In this document: in pieces, positions 10,251 to 19,404 of the stretch
Numbering within the stretch: the first letter of the stretch is position 1
How the letters are laid out: every line of letters starts with the position of its first letter
Assembly: GCF_014651695.1 (NCBI RefSeq)
Contig: NZ_BMXJ01000001.1
Span: 226,845-290,844 of the forward strand
Source: Nocardiopsis terrae
Lineage (GTDB): Bacteria; Actinomycetota; Actinomycetes; Streptosporangiales; Streptosporangiaceae
Length of the DNA stretch: 64,000 nucleotides
Direction: 5' to 3'
Made by a program: the position numbers and the translations under genes
Notes under the pieces: model-generated
Seen by the model: only the letters and a program-made list of their open reading frames with translations
Database searches by the model: none
What the model was told of the DNA's origin: nothing

Positions 10251-11569
10251 TGGTTCCCTCCCTCTTCCGTGGTCGGCCGGTCCGCCCAGACGGTGGACCT
10301 GGAGTGGTCGAAGGGGCAGCCGCCCTTCTCGAAGTGGTCGACGTACTCCTGGCGGAAGTGCTTGATCGAGGACATGACGGGGCTGGCGGCACCGTCGCCC
10401 AGCGCGCAGAACGAGCGGCCGAGCAGGTTGTCGCAGATCTGCAGGAGCTTGTCGATGTCGGCCTCGGTACCCTCGCCGCGCTCCAGCCGGTCCAGGACCT
10501 GGACCATCCAGAAGTTGCCCTCGCGGCAGGGCGTGCACTTGCCGCAGGACTCGTGCGCGTAGAAGGCGATCCAGCGGCCGACGGCGCGGACCACGCAGGT
10601 GGTCTCGTCGAAGATCTGGAGGGCGCGGGTGCCGAGCATGGACCCGGCGGCGCCGACCGACTCGAAGTCGAGCGGGGTGTCCAGGTGCTCCTCGGTGAAG
10701 ATCGGTGTGGAGGATCCTCCCGGGGTCCAGAACTTGAGCTGGTGACCGGCGCGGACGCCGCCCGCCATGTCCAGGAGTTCGCGCAGGGTGATCCCGAGCG
10801 GCGCCTCGTACTGGCCGGGGTTGGTGACGTGCCCGGACAGCGAGAAGAAGCCGAATCCGGCGGACTTCTCGGTGCCCATGGAGGTGAACCACTCGGCCCC
10901 GTTGGCGACGATGCCGGGGACGCTGGCGATGGACTCGACGTTGTTCACCACGGTGGGTGAGGCGTAGAGCCCGGCCACGGCGGGGAAGGGCGGTTTGAGG
11001 CGGGGCTGGCCCCGGTAGCCCTCCAGGGAGTCCAGGAGGGCGGTCTCCTCACCGCAGATGTAGGCGCCGGCCCCGGCGTGCACGACGACGTCGAGGTCGA
11101 AGCCGCTACCGAGGACGTCCTTGCCGAGCAGTCCGGCCGCGTAGGCGTCGGCGACCGCCTGGCGCAGCCGGCGGACGACGTGGACGACCTCGCCGCGCAC
11201 GTAGATGAAGGCCTGGTTGGACCTGATCGCGTACGAGGCGATCGCCACGCCCTCCACCAGCACGTGCGGGTTGGCGAGCATGAGCGGGATGTCCTTGCAG
11301 GTGCCCGGCTCGGACTCGTCGGCGTTGACGACGAGGTAGCGCGGGTTGGGGTTGTCCTTGGGCAGGAACCCCCACTTCATCCCGGTGGGGAAGCCCGCGC
11401 CGCCGCGGCCGCGCAGACCGGACTCCTTGACCAGGTCGACGATGGAGTCGGGTTCCATGGTCAGCGCCCTGCGGAGCGAGTCGTAGCCGCCGGTGGCCCG
11501 GTATCCGTCGATGGTGAAGGAGTCGGGGCGGTCCCAGTTCTGGGACAGGATCGGTGTCAGGGTGGTCAC
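10247..11569 (-). CDS. nuoF: NADH-quinone oxidoreductase subunit F (NADH/FMN site)
   Basis: Flavoprotein subunit that oxidises NADH, 440 residues. The NADH-binding glycine loop [13 protein letters not shown] lies at about residue 55, an FMN-binding block reads [14 protein letters not shown], and the N3 4Fe-4S ligands appear as [11 protein letters not shown] plus a distal Cys in FCALGD. The GTG start at 11569 overlaps the nuoE stop. All active-site features look intact. Confidence 0.97.
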   Translation of the reverse strand: MTTLTPILSQNWDRPDSFTIDGYRATGGYDSLRRALTMEPDSIVDLVKESGLRGRGGAGFPTGMKWGFLPKDNPNPRYLVVNADESEPGTCKDIPLMLANPHVLVEGVAIASYAIRSNQAFIYVRGEVVHVVRRLRQAVADAYAAGLLGKDVLGSGFDLDVVVHAGAGAYICGEETALLDSLEGYRGQPRLKPPFPAVAGLYASPTVVNNVESIASVPGIVANGAEWFTSMGTEKSAGFGFFSLSGHVTNPGQYEAPLGITLRELLDMAGGVRAGHQLKFWTPGGSSTPIFTEEHLDTPLDFESVGAAGSMLGTRALQIFDETTCVVRAVGRWIAFYAHESCGKCTPCREGNFWMVQVLDRLERGEGTEADIDKLLQICDNLLGRSFCALGDGAASPVMSSIKHFRQEYVDHFEKGGCPFDHSRSTVWADRPTTEEGGNQ

Positions 11570-12312
11570 TTCGCACCCTCCTCACCCTGGTCGTCGGTCG
11601 AGGGGGCGGGGAGGTTCCGGGGGTCCGGAGCCTCCCATCCGTTGCTTCGGGCGAGTTTGAGCCCGGCCAGCGAGGGGGCGGCCGCCTGCACGCCCTCGCC
11701 CGCACGGCCGTCGTCGAACCCGGCGAGCACGCGCGAGGCCTGCTTCCAGGTGCACAGGCCCGCGGGGCCGCGGGTGGGGGCGACGTCCTTGCCCAGCCGC
11801 AGGTCGTCCACCATCTGCCTGGCGGTGGCGGGGGTCTGGTTGTCGAAGAACTCCCAGTTGACCATCACCACGGGTGCGAAGTCGCAGGCCGCGTTGCACT
11901 CGACGTGCTCCAGCGTGACCTTGCCGTCCTCGGTGGTCTCCCCGTTGGCCAGGTCCAGGTGCTCCTTGAGCGCGGAGAAGATCTCGTCGCCGCCCATGAC
12001 CGCGCACAGGGTGTTGGTGCACACGCCCACCTGGTAGTCGCCGCCCGGCTCGCGGCGGTACATGGTGTAGAACGTGGCGACCGCCCTGACCTCGGCGAGG
12101 GTGGTGTCGAGCTGGGCGGCGCAGAACTGCATGCCGGCCTGGCTGACGTGCCCCTCCTCGGCCTGCACCAGGTGCAGCAGCGGCAGGAGCGCCGAGCGCG
12201 GCTTCGGGTAGCGGCTGATGATCTCCTTGGCGTCCTGTTCCAGGCGCGCCACGACCTCGTCGGTGAAGACCGCGGGGGTCTCCTCGGTGGTGTTCTCGTT
12301 GTGCTCGCTCAC
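11566..12312 (-). CDS. nuoE: NADH-quinone oxidoreductase subunit E (2Fe-2S)
   Basis: Thioredoxin-like 2Fe-2S subunit (cluster N1a), 248 residues. The four ligands are visible as CTNTLC and [14 protein letters not shown]. The last 60 residues (from about 190) form a hydrophilic extension beyond the bacterial core, common in actinobacteria. The frame is open further upstream, but GTG 12312 ([11 protein letters not shown]) overlaps the nuoD stop and fits the family start. Confidence 0.96.
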   Translation of the reverse strand: MSEHNENTTEETPAVFTDEVVARLEQDAKEIISRYPKPRSALLPLLHLVQAEEGHVSQAGMQFCAAQLDTTLAEVRAVATFYTMYRREPGGDYQVGVCTNTLCAVMGGDEIFSALKEHLDLANGETTEDGKVTLEHVECNAACDFAPVVMVNWEFFDNQTPATARQMVDDLRLGKDVAPTRGPAGLCTWKQASRVLAGFDDGRAGEGVQAAAPSLAGLKLARSNGWEAPDPRNLPAPSTDDQGEEGAK

Positions 12313-13604
12313 CGGTCCACCCCTCCCATCACCGGGTCGATACTGGCCACGGCCGCGATCACGTCCGCCACCGTCCCGCCCTCGCACATGGCGGCGACGG
12401 CCTGGAGGTGGGTGAACGAGGGGTCGCGGAAGTGGACGCGGTGGGGGCGGGTGCCCCCGTCGCTGACGGCGTAGCAGCCGAGTTCTCCCTTCGCGCTCTC
12501 CACCGCCGCGTAGGCCTGGCCCGCGGGGACCCGGAAGCCCTCGGTGACCAGCTTGAAGTGGTGGATGAGCGCTTCCATCGAGCCGCTCATGATGTGCGCG
12601 ATGTGGTCCGGGGAGTTGCCCAGGCCGTCCGGGCCGAGCGCCAGTTTGGCGGGCCAGCCGATCTTGGCGTCCTCGATCATCACCGGGCCGGGCCGGAGCT
12701 TGTCCAGGCACTGCTCGACGATCTTGAGGCTCTCCTCCATCTCGGCGATGCGCACCCGGTAGCGGGCGTACACGTCGCCGCCGTCGGAGACCGGGACGTC
12801 GAACTCGTAGTCCTCGTAGCCGCAGTACGGTTTGGCCTTGCGCAGGTCCCAGGCCAGGCCCGAGGCGCGCACCAGCGGGCCGGTGACGCCGAGCGCCATG
12901 CAGCCGGGCAGGTTGAGGTAGGCGACGTCCTGGGTGCGGGCCAGGTAGAGGGGGTTCTCGTCCAGGAGCTTGCGCATGACCTGGATGCGCTTGGGCATCT
13001 CCTTGAGCAGTTCCCGGATCTTGCCGACCGCACCGGGCGGCAGGTCCTGCGCCACCCCGCCGGGCCGCACGTAGGCGTGGTTCATCCGCAGGCCCGTGAC
13101 GAGCTCGAAGATGTCCAGGATCATCTCGCGCTCACGGAAGCCGTTGGTCATCACCGTGGTGGCGCCCAGCTCCATGCCGAACGTCGCCATGGCCACGAAG
13201 TGCGAGGCCATCCGGTTGAGCTCCATGAGCATGACGCGGATGACGCTGGCGCGCTCGGGGACCCGGTCGGTGACGTCGAGCAGCTTCTCGACCGCCAGGC
13301 AGTACGCCGTCTCGTTGAAGAGCGGCGTCAGGTAGTCCATGCGGGTCACGAACGTGGTGCCCTGCGTCCACGTCCGGTACTCCATGTTCTTCTCGATACC
13401 GGTGTGCAGGTAGCCGATGCCGACCCGGGCCTCGGTGCAGGTCTCGCCGTCCAGCGTGAGGATCAGCCGGAGCACCCCGTGTGTGGACGGGTGCTGTGGT
13501 CCCATGTTGACGACGAGGCGCTCGGCTCTGGTGCCCTGGGCCTTCTCGACGACGTCGTCCCAGTCCCCACCGGAGGCGTCGATGTAGTCCTCGGTGACGG
13601 TCAT
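12309..13604 (-). CDS. nuoD: NADH-quinone oxidoreductase subunit D
   Basis: 49-kDa-type subunit lining the quinone site, 431 residues. Signature blocks are [36 protein letters not shown], and the C-terminal [20 protein letters not shown] ending near DPVMGGVDR. Histidines of the quinone pocket (HPSTHG) are present. The ATG start is at 13604; a 55-base gap separates it from nuoC. Confidence 0.97.
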   Translation of the reverse strand: MTVTEDYIDASGGDWDDVVEKAQGTRAERLVVNMGPQHPSTHGVLRLILTLDGETCTEARVGIGYLHTGIEKNMEYRTWTQGTTFVTRMDYLTPLFNETAYCLAVEKLLDVTDRVPERASVIRVMLMELNRMASHFVAMATFGMELGATTVMTNGFREREMILDIFELVTGLRMNHAYVRPGGVAQDLPPGAVGKIRELLKEMPKRIQVMRKLLDENPLYLARTQDVAYLNLPGCMALGVTGPLVRASGLAWDLRKAKPYCGYEDYEFDVPVSDGGDVYARYRVRIAEMEESLKIVEQCLDKLRPGPVMIEDAKIGWPAKLALGPDGLGNSPDHIAHIMSGSMEALIHHFKLVTEGFRVPAGQAYAAVESAKGELGCYAVSDGGTRPHRVHFRDPSFTHLQAVAAMCEGGTVADVIAAVASIDPVMGGVDR

Positions 13605-13659
13605 GCCGTGCCTCCCTTCCGGAGGAGCCTTCGTGTGGCTGGTGTGCTGACAGGGCTGA

Positions 13660-14400
13660 TCACTGGTAGGACCGCCGCTCGTCCGGCGGGGGCACGGTGG
13701 CTCCCCGGTACTCGACCGGTACGCCGCCCAGCGGGTAGTCCTTGCGCTGGGGGTGGCCGTGCCAGTCGTCGGGCATCTGGATCCGGGTCAGCGCCGGGTG
13801 GCCGTCGAAGACCATCCCGAAGAAGTCCCAGGCCTCGCGCTCGTGCCAGTCGTTGGTCGGGTACACCGACACGATCGAGGGCAGGTGCGGGTCGGCGTCG
13901 GGGCAGGTGGTGCAGACGCGGATCTCGCTGTTGTGGGTGATCGACCGGAAGTGGTAGACCGCGTGCAGCTCGCGTCCGGCGTCCTCGGGGAAGTGCACCC
14001 CGACCACGCCCGTGCACAGCTCGTAGCGCAGGGCCGGGTCGTCCCGCAGGACGCGGACCAGCTCCAGCAGCGCCTCGCGGCGCACGTGGAAGGTGATCTC
14101 ACCGCGGTCGACCTCGACCCGCTCGACATCGCTCTGCCGGCCGATCCCGGTGAGGGCCGCCTCCAGGTCGTCGGCGACCCGGTCGAAGTCCGCGGTGCGC
14201 GGGTCGCCGGGGTCGGTGAAGGGGCGCCGGCTGTGGGCGGGAGCGCTCCCCCGCACCTGGAGTCCGCCGAAGCCGGAGGTGTCGCCCGTGGTGTTCGCGC
14301 CGAACATGCCGGTGCGCCTGACCGGTGCGGCCAGGCGCTCACGGCCGAGCTGGTCGGGGAGGTTCTCCGCGGCCTCGTCGCGCTCGTTCTCGTTGCTCAT
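13660..14400 (-). CDS. nuoC: NADH-quinone oxidoreductase subunit C
   Basis: 30-kDa-type peripheral subunit, 246 residues. The family signature [20 protein letters not shown] and the [15 protein letters not shown] block are present in the C-terminal half. The first 75 residues are a hydrophilic extension rich in Arg, Gly and Asp that is usual in actinobacterial NuoC and has no equivalent in shorter homologues. It is not fused to nuoD. ATG start; one base separates it from the nuoB stop. Confidence 0.96.
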   Translation of the reverse strand: MSNENERDEAAENLPDQLGRERLAAPVRRTGMFGANTTGDTSGFGGLQVRGSAPAHSRRPFTDPGDPRTADFDRVADDLEAALTGIGRQSDVERVEVDRGEITFHVRREALLELVRVLRDDPALRYELCTGVVGVHFPEDAGRELHAVYHFRSITHNSEIRVCTTCPDADPHLPSIVSVYPTNDWHEREAWDFFGMVFDGHPALTRIQMPDDWHGHPQRKDYPLGGVPVEYRGATVPPPDERRSYQ

Positions 14401-14401
14401 G

Positions 14402-14947
14402 TCAGTCCTTGGTCACCAGGGGCAGCGAACGGCGGAGCATGCGCTCCTCGGTCTCGGTGATCTCCTGCTCCCGGTGGGCGCCGAGCTTGGTGTTCTGCAC
14501 CTTGTCGTGGAGCTTGAGCACGGCGTCCAGGAACATCTCCGGCCGCGGCGGGCAGCCCGGCAGGTACATGTCGACCGGCACGATGTGGTCGACGCCCTGG
14601 ACGATCGCGTAGTTGTTGAACATGCCGCCGCTGGAGGCGCAGACGCCCATGGCGATGACCCACTTGGGTTCGGGCATCTGGTCGTAGATCTGTCGCAGGA
14701 CCGGGGCCATCTTCTGGCTGACCCGTCCGGCGACGACCATCAGGTCGGCCTGGCGCGGGGTGGCGCCGAACTTCTCCATGCCGAACCGGGCGAGGTCGTA
14801 GTGGGGGCCGCCGACGGACATCATCTCGATGGCGCAGCAGGCCAGGCCGAACGTGGCGGGCCACATCGAGCTCTTGCGGGCCAGTCCCACGACCTGTTCG
14901 ACCGTGGTGAGGGCGACTCCTGCGGGTAGTTTCTCTTCGAGTCCCAT
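14402..14947 (-). CDS. nuoB: NADH-quinone oxidoreductase subunit B (N2 cluster)
   Basis: Carries the terminal 4Fe-4S cluster N2 that reduces the quinone, 181 residues. The tandem cysteines at 37-38 ([13 protein letters not shown]), the Cys of [16 protein letters not shown] and the Cys of [14 protein letters not shown] are the four ligands. ATG start at 14947. A 79-base spacer separates it from nuoA; no internal promoter is evident there. Confidence 0.97.
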   Translation of the reverse strand: MGLEEKLPAGVALTTVEQVVGLARKSSMWPATFGLACCAIEMMSVGGPHYDLARFGMEKFGATPRQADLMVVAGRVSQKMAPVLRQIYDQMPEPKWVIAMGVCASSGGMFNNYAIVQGVDHIVPVDMYLPGCPPRPEMFLDAVLKLHDKVQNTKLGAHREQEITETEERMLRRSLPLVTKD

Positions 14948-15026
14948 CAGCTGCGGACCTCCTCCGGGATGAGCGGCTGGGGCTGGTGTGGCTGGACGCG
15001 GGGTGCGCGGGTCGTCCCCGTTCGGG

Positions 15027-15386
15027 TCAGTCCCATTCGAGGCCTCCGCGGCGCCACTCGTAGGCGTAGGCGATGGAGACGTTCACCAGGAAGAGGATGA
15101 TCGCGACCAGACCGAACCAGCCCAGGGCGTCGAAGTGCACGGCCCACGGGATGAGGAAGATGATCTCGATGTCGAAGACGATGAACATCATCGCCGTCAT
15201 GTAGTACTTGACGGTGAAACGGCCGCCGCCCGCGGGCTGCGGAGTGGGTTCGATACCGCACTCGTAGGCCTGCATCTTGGCCCGGTTGTAACGCTTGGGG
15301 CCCATGACCGCACCGGCGACCATCGACACCACGACGAACGCGGCGCCGATCCCACCGAGCACGAATATCGGTGTGTACAGCTCCAC
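15027..15386 (-). CDS. nuoA: NADH-quinone oxidoreductase subunit A
   Basis: First gene of the operon; three-helix membrane subunit of 119 residues. The loop between helices 1 and 2 carries [14 protein letters not shown], including the conserved Cys of the family, and helix 2 carries [18 protein letters not shown] with its acidic residues. GTG start at 15386, preceded by a strong ribosome site (GGAGGAGGGTG). A Rex-type operator lies about 50 bases upstream. Confidence 0.96.
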   Translation of the reverse strand: MELYTPIFVLGGIGAAFVVVSMVAGAVMGPKRYNRAKMQAYECGIEPTPQPAGGGRFTVKYYMTAMMFIVFDIEIIFLIPWAVHFDALGWFGLVAIILFLVNVSIAYAYEWRRGGLEWD

Positions 15387-15436
15387 GGCTCACCCTCCTC
15401 CACTCAATGGCTGGTCGGAGTGCGCGACCGGCAGTC

Positions 15437-15454
15437 TTGTGAACGTTTTCACGT
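15437..15454. promoter_or_regulatory. Rex-type operator upstream of nuoA
   Basis: TTGTGAACGTTTTCACGT matches the Rex half-sites TTGTGAA/TTCACAA at 16 of 18 positions, ignoring the 4-base centre. It lies 51-68 bases before the nuoA start. Rex represses respiratory genes when NADH is low in Streptomyces; the assignment here is by motif and context only. Confidence 0.7.
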
Positions 15455-15656
15455 GCTTCTCGAATCCGTTTCGGCGAGGCCGGGCCGCTCCGGAGAGCGC
15501 CGGGGGCCCGGGCCCCGCGCCGCGGCGCCTGCCCGGGTCTGCGCGCTTGGCCTCGACCCGTGCCCGGGCGCCAGGGAAAGCCGGGGGTCCCCTCGTCCGC
15601 GCCCTGCCCGTTCTGGTGGCTTGGTTCTTCCCGCGGACCCCCGGCGGCGCCCTCGC

Positions 15657-16961
15657 CTAGGCGGCGGGCGCGATCTTGGTCAGTCCGTTGATGACCCGGT
15701 CCATGGCGTCGCCCTTGTTCGGCTCGGTGAGGTTGGCGAGCATCTTCAGGGCGAACTTCATGAGCGTGCGCTGGCGCAGGCCGTACTTGGTCGCGTACTT
15801 CATGAACTCGGGCTGGCCGATGACCTTCACGAAGTAGCGGCCGAGCGTGTAGTAGCCGCCGTAGGTGTCCGCCAGTACGTCCGGGTAGTGCAGCAGCGCG
15901 CGCTCCCGGGTCTGCTGGGTGGGGCGCCCGTGCGCCTGCACGATGACGTCGGCGGCGATCTGACCGGCCTCCATGGCGTAGGCGATGCCCTCCCCGTTGA
16001 AGGGGTTGACCATGCCGCCAGCGTCGCCGACCAGCAGCAGGCCGCGCGAGTAGTGCGGAACGCGGTTGAAGCCCATCGGCAGCGCGGCGCCGCGGATGCC
16101 GCCCTTCTGGTTCTCCTCGGTGAAGCCCCACTCCTGCGGCATCGAGTCGGTCCACCGGCGCAGGAGCTTGCGGTAGTCCATGTCCTGGAAGGAGGAGGTG
16201 GAGTTGAGGATGCCCAGGCCGACGTTACTGGTGCCGTCGCCGACCCCGAAGACCCAGCCGTAGCCGGGCAGGAGCACGTCCTTGTCGCCGCTGCGGTCCC
16301 ACAGTTCCAGCCAGGACTCCAGGTAGTCGTCCTTGTGGCGGGGACTCTCGAAGTAGGTGCGCACGGCCACGCCCATGGGGCGGTCGTCGCGTTTGCGGAT
16401 GCCCATGGCCACGGAGAGCCGGGAGGAGTTCCCGTCGGCGGCGACGACCAGCGGCGCCCGGAAGGTCACCGGTTCGCGGTCGGCGTTCTTGGCGCGCACC
16501 CCGACGATGCGGTTGCTGCGCTCGTCCATGAGGGGCCCGGTGACGTTGGTGCGCTCCAGGAGTTTGGCCCCGGCGGCCACGGCCCGGTTGACCAGGATCT
16601 GGTCGAAGTCGAAGCGCGTGCGCACGAGCCCGAAGCCGGGGTAGGCGGCCAGGTCGGGCCAGGGCAGTTCGAGACGGACGCCCGCGCCGATGATGCGCAG
16701 ACCGTGGTTCTTGATCCACCCTTCGTCCTCGAAGGTGATCCCCATGGCGGTGAGCTGTTTCACCGCCCTCGGGGTGAGTCCGTCGCCGCAGACCTTCTCA
16801 CGGGGGAAGGAGGTCTTCTCCAGGAGGAGGACGTCGAGTCCTGCCTGGGCCAGGTAGTAGGCGGTGGTGGAGCCAGAAGGGCCAGCGCCGACGACGATGA
16901 CATCGGCGTCGTACTCGATCCGTTCCCGGCCTCTGGGAGAGGAGGTGGCTGTCTCGCTCAC
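15657..16961 (-). CDS. Geranylgeranyl reductase family FAD oxidoreductase (probable menaquinone reductase)
   Basis: FAD-dependent oxidoreductase of 434 residues. The N-terminal dinucleotide fold VIVVGAGPSGSTTAYYLA (about residues 25-42), the CGDGLTPRAVKQL substrate-domain block and the second FAD motif LLVGDAGGMVNPFNGEGIAY are all intact. The family saturates isoprenoid double bonds. Its place between menG and nuoA suggests it reduces the menaquinone side chain, like MenJ of Mycobacterium; the alternative is a geranylgeranyl-lipid reductase. GTG start at 16961. A perfect Rex-type palindrome lies about 135 bases upstream. Confidence 0.85.
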   Translation of the reverse strand: MSETATSSPRGRERIEYDADVIVVGAGPSGSTTAYYLAQAGLDVLLLEKTSFPREKVCGDGLTPRAVKQLTAMGITFEDEGWIKNHGLRIIGAGVRLELPWPDLAAYPGFGLVRTRFDFDQILVNRAVAAGAKLLERTNVTGPLMDERSNRIVGVRAKNADREPVTFRAPLVVAADGNSSRLSVAMGIRKRDDRPMGVAVRTYFESPRHKDDYLESWLELWDRSGDKDVLLPGYGWVFGVGDGTSNVGLGILNSTSSFQDMDYRKLLRRWTDSMPQEWGFTEENQKGGIRGAALPMGFNRVPHYSRGLLLVGDAGGMVNPFNGEGIAYAMEAGQIAADVIVQAHGRPTQQTRERALLHYPDVLADTYGGYYTLGRYFVKVIGQPEFMKYATKYGLRQRTLMKFALKMLANLTEPNKGDAMDRVINGLTKIAPAA

Positions 16962-17095
16962 GGATGTGTCCTCGACTACTTGCGCGGTACTCCGTGGCGG
17001 GTCAGTGCGGGGTCGACCCGCTCACGGGGGGTGTTATGGGACGTTTTGGGACTTCCGACATACCCGACATGGGTCTTGTGCCATATGACTCGTGT

Positions 17096-17117
17096 GCTTG
17101 TGAAGCACTTCACAAGC
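17096..17117. promoter_or_regulatory. Perfect Rex-type operator
   Basis: A 22-base dyad with 9-base perfect arms (GCTTGTGAA and TTCACAAGC) around a GCAC centre. The core TTGTGAAGCACTTCACAA is an exact match to the Rex operator form TTGTGAA-N4-TTCACAA. It lies between the menG terminator and the reductase start, in a fitting place to control the reductase gene. Confidence 0.75.
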
Positions 17118-17291
17118 CTCTTTTCCGCAGTCTAGACCCTCCCGGGCCGGGAGGCGACCCCCCGGGGGGCGTTCTTCAAGAAATCGGGTATAGCGCCCAC
17201 AAGACCACTCATGCGCACCAAAGAGGTCACTCAGTGCCAGAAGTGCAGCTAGCGCCACCACAGGGGGCACAAGTGACTCATGAGTAACAAG

Positions 17292-17324
17292 AAACCCCGA
17301 GGAACGGACCGTTCCTCGGGGTTT
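17292..17324 (-). terminator. Intrinsic terminator of menG
   Basis: Perfect 16-base stem (AAACCCCGAGGAACGG and its complement) with a one-base centre, flanked by an A-tract on one side and TTTCTTGTT on the other when read on the minus strand. It lies 56 bases after the menG stop. Confidence 0.9.
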
Positions 17325-17354
17325 GAGTTCTTTTTAGTTGAAAGAGAAATCTTT

Positions 17355-17367
17355 CGCCCTTTGGGCG
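17355..17367 (-). terminator. Short hairpin after menG
   Basis: CGCCC-TTT-GGGCG, a 5-base stem 13 bases beyond the menG stop, followed on the minus strand by an A/T-rich tract. It may act together with the larger terminator at 17292-17324. Confidence 0.45.
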
Positions 17368-17379
17368 TTATGTCGGATT

Positions 17380-18090
17380 TTACTTCTCTCGGAAGCCGCG
17401 GTGCAGGGCCACCGTGCCCAGGGTCAGGTTGCGCCACGCGACCCGCGACCACCCGGCGCCCTGGAGGTACTTCGACAGCTCGGCCTGGTCGGGCCAGGCC
17501 ATGATCGACTCCGACAGGTAGTCGTAGGCCTCGCTGCGGCCGGAGAAGGCTCCGGCGATCCTCGGCAGGGCCGCCATCAGGTACGTCGAGTAGAGCCTGT
17601 CCACGAACTCGACCGGGATGTGGCTGAACTCGCAGATGACCAGACGGCCGCCGACCCGGGTCACCCGGCGCAGCTCCCGAAGCGCCTGGTCCACGTCGGC
17701 GACGTTGCGCAGGCCGAAGGAGATCGTCACCGCGTCGAAGGTCTCGTCGGCGAAGGGCAGGGAGAGGGCGTCACCGGCCACGAAGGTCACACCGCCGCGC
17801 GAGGCGCCGCCGCGCCGCCGGGCCCCGTTCTGCAGCATGCCCAGCGAGAAGTCGCAGGCGATCACGCGGGCGCCCTTCCTGATGAAGGACTCCGAGGAGG
17901 TACCGGTACCCGCGGCCAGGTCCAGGACCAGCTCGCCGCTGTGGGCGTCGACCGCGTCGACCACGGCGCGCCGCCAGACGCGGTCCTGGCCGAGCGAGAT
18001 GACGTCGTTGACGAGGTCGTAGTTCTCTGCGATGCCGTCGAACATCGCAGCGACGTCCTGGGGCTTCTTGTCGAGCTTCGCGCGGGTCAT
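17380..18090 (-). CDS. menG: Demethylmenaquinone methyltransferase
   Basis: SAM-dependent C-methylase for the last step of menaquinone synthesis (MenG/UbiE family), 236 residues. Diagnostic blocks: [20 protein letters not shown] near the N-terminus, the SAM-binding motif [13 protein letters not shown], the [12 protein letters not shown] motif, and [19 protein letters not shown]. Closely linked to the reductase and nuo genes, which use its product. ATG start at 18090; the upstream ribosome site is weak (TAGG). Confidence 0.93.
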   Translation of the reverse strand: MTRAKLDKKPQDVAAMFDGIAENYDLVNDVISLGQDRVWRRAVVDAVDAHSGELVLDLAAGTGTSSESFIRKGARVIACDFSLGMLQNGARRRGGASRGGVTFVAGDALSLPFADETFDAVTISFGLRNVADVDQALRELRRVTRVGGRLVICEFSHIPVEFVDRLYSTYLMAALPRIAGAFSGRSEAYDYLSESIMAWPDQAELSKYLQGAGWSRVAWRNLTLGTVALHRGFREK

Positions 18091-18137
18091 GGAAACAGCC
18101 TAAGGGGGCCCGGACAGCAGCCCGGACCGGCCTTGTC

Positions 18138-19022
18138 TCAGACGGGGAACTCCCCCTGCCAGGAGCGCTCCAGCAGGGCACGGGGCAGGTAGTCCGAGCG
18201 CACGTCCATCCGGTAGCCCGGGTCGTGGTCGACCCGGTCGAAGGCCAGGCCGGCCAGGCCGAGCAAGCCGAGCGGCAGCACCTCCGCGAGCGGATCCCCC
18301 CGCCCCGCCGACCGGGCGTGGTACTCCCCGAACGATTCCAGGCCCCGGACCAGGATCCGCTCGAACTCCTCCGGCTCACCGCCCAGGAACGCGCGCAACA
18401 GGTCCAGTTGGGGAAAGACCAGCAGATCGAGTTCGAGGGCCGGAAGGTCGGCCCCGGGCTGCCGGGGATCGGACAGCTCCATCGCCGAACGCAGGTGCGG
18501 GACGATCCGGTCGTCCCCGTTGACGAGCGCCTGCAGGGCGCCCACCCAGTGGTGGAGGTAGGCCGGGTGCGCGGCGCCCCCGGCCTCCCGCAGGCGTTCG
18601 ACCGGGATGCTGGCCAGGTCCCGCACCCGCTTCTCGTCGCGACCGACCAGTGCCAGGAAGAAGGCCCTCGTCCAGGCACTGGCGTCGGCGGCGGCCATCG
18701 GCCCGGGCGAGGTCAGACGGCGGTCCCCGTGCTCCACCCGCCACTCGAACTCCGTGCCGCGGGGAGCGGTCCCCAGCGCGACGACGGCGTGGTGGTACTG
18801 CGTGGCCAGGACCCAGCTCTCCCATCCCCAGAGCCAGTCGCAGTCGGGTGCGGCCGCGAGGGTCTCCAGCACGGGCCGGTACACCTCGTCCAGGCAGGCG
18901 CCGGCGGTCGCCGTCCGCTCCTCGAGAAGGGCGGCGTAACGGGGCCGTTCGGCCTCGATCTCCTCGATCCGGGCCCGGTCGACGGACACACGGACCGGCG
19001 AACGCCTGGGAACGAACACCAC
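18138..19022 (-). CDS. Imm49-like immunity protein, no partner toxin nearby
   Basis: A soluble, mostly helical protein of 294 residues resembling the Imm49 family of immunity proteins found in polymorphic toxin systems of actinobacteria: DWLWGWESWVLATQYHHAVV, an acidic centre, and the C-terminal LPLGLLGLAGLAFDRVDHD. There is no signal peptide. The frame is open to 19892; I chose GTG 19022 because GAGGAAG ends 8 bases before it (GTG 19031 and 19019 are alternatives). No toxin with an RHS or similar delivery domain lies beside it. Family call is from sequence memory, so moderate. Confidence 0.6.
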   Translation of the reverse strand: MVFVPRRSPVRVSVDRARIEEIEAERPRYAALLEERTATAGACLDEVYRPVLETLAAAPDCDWLWGWESWVLATQYHHAVVALGTAPRGTEFEWRVEHGDRRLTSPGPMAAADASAWTRAFFLALVGRDEKRVRDLASIPVERLREAGGAAHPAYLHHWVGALQALVNGDDRIVPHLRSAMELSDPRQPGADLPALELDLLVFPQLDLLRAFLGGEPEEFERILVRGLESFGEYHARSAGRGDPLAEVLPLGLLGLAGLAFDRVDHDPGYRMDVRSDYLPRALLERSWQGEFPV

Positions 19023-19219
19023 GGACTTCACTTCCTCACGGAGTCGGCATGGGCGGGTCGGTCTCAGCCGGGGGACGAACGCGGCCCGCGTCGGACCGGC
19101 CGGTTCCCGCGCCCGGGCGATCCGGTCCCCCGCCTCACACAACACCCCGACGGGGGCTTGCGCCAGGAAACTCACCCGAACGGCGACGAGCCGGTTTCCC
19201 CGACGGGCGAGCCGTACGG

Positions 19220-19235
19220 CCTCCGGTACCGGAGG
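19220..19235. repeat. 16-base perfect palindrome
   Basis: CCTCCGGTACCGGAGG, a perfect dyad 28 bases from the larger palindrome at 19263. It could be an operator for either of the divergent genes; no family is assigned. Confidence 0.5.
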
Positions 19236-19262
19236 ACTCTCCCGGGGGCGGGGCAGGCGGCT

Positions 19263-19304
19263 CGCGGCTCTCCGGGCCCGGGCGCCCGGGCCCGGAGAGC
19301 CGCG
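19263..19304. repeat. 42-base perfect palindrome
   Basis: Two 21-base arms, perfectly complementary with no spacer (first arm begins CGCGGCTCTCCGGGCC). It would form a very stable hairpin on either strand. It lies between divergent genes, where neither transcript would need a terminator. Confidence 0.9.
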
Positions 19305-19404
19305 GACGAAGCGGGAACGCCTGACTACTTGGAGTAAGCAACCAGCAACAACATGCAATAATGGCGTCTCCGAAACCATCCCGCCGTGCGTCGAGGAGAG
19401 TCCC

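Larger units (their letters stand above)
16962..17379. other. Intergenic region menG / reductase gene
   Basis: No credible gene in 418 bases. It holds the Rex-type palindrome (17096-17117), a GC dyad (17138-17155), a 12-base C6G6 palindrome near 17158, and two hairpins that should end menG transcription (17292-17324 and 17355-17367). Confidence 0.8.
19023..19404. other. Divergent intergenic region with long palindromes
   Basis: 382 bases between divergent genes. It holds a 16-base palindrome (19220-19235), a 42-base perfect palindrome (19263-19304) and an A/T-richer stretch (19325-19370) that probably carries the promoter of the rightward gene. No credible gene. Confidence 0.7.
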
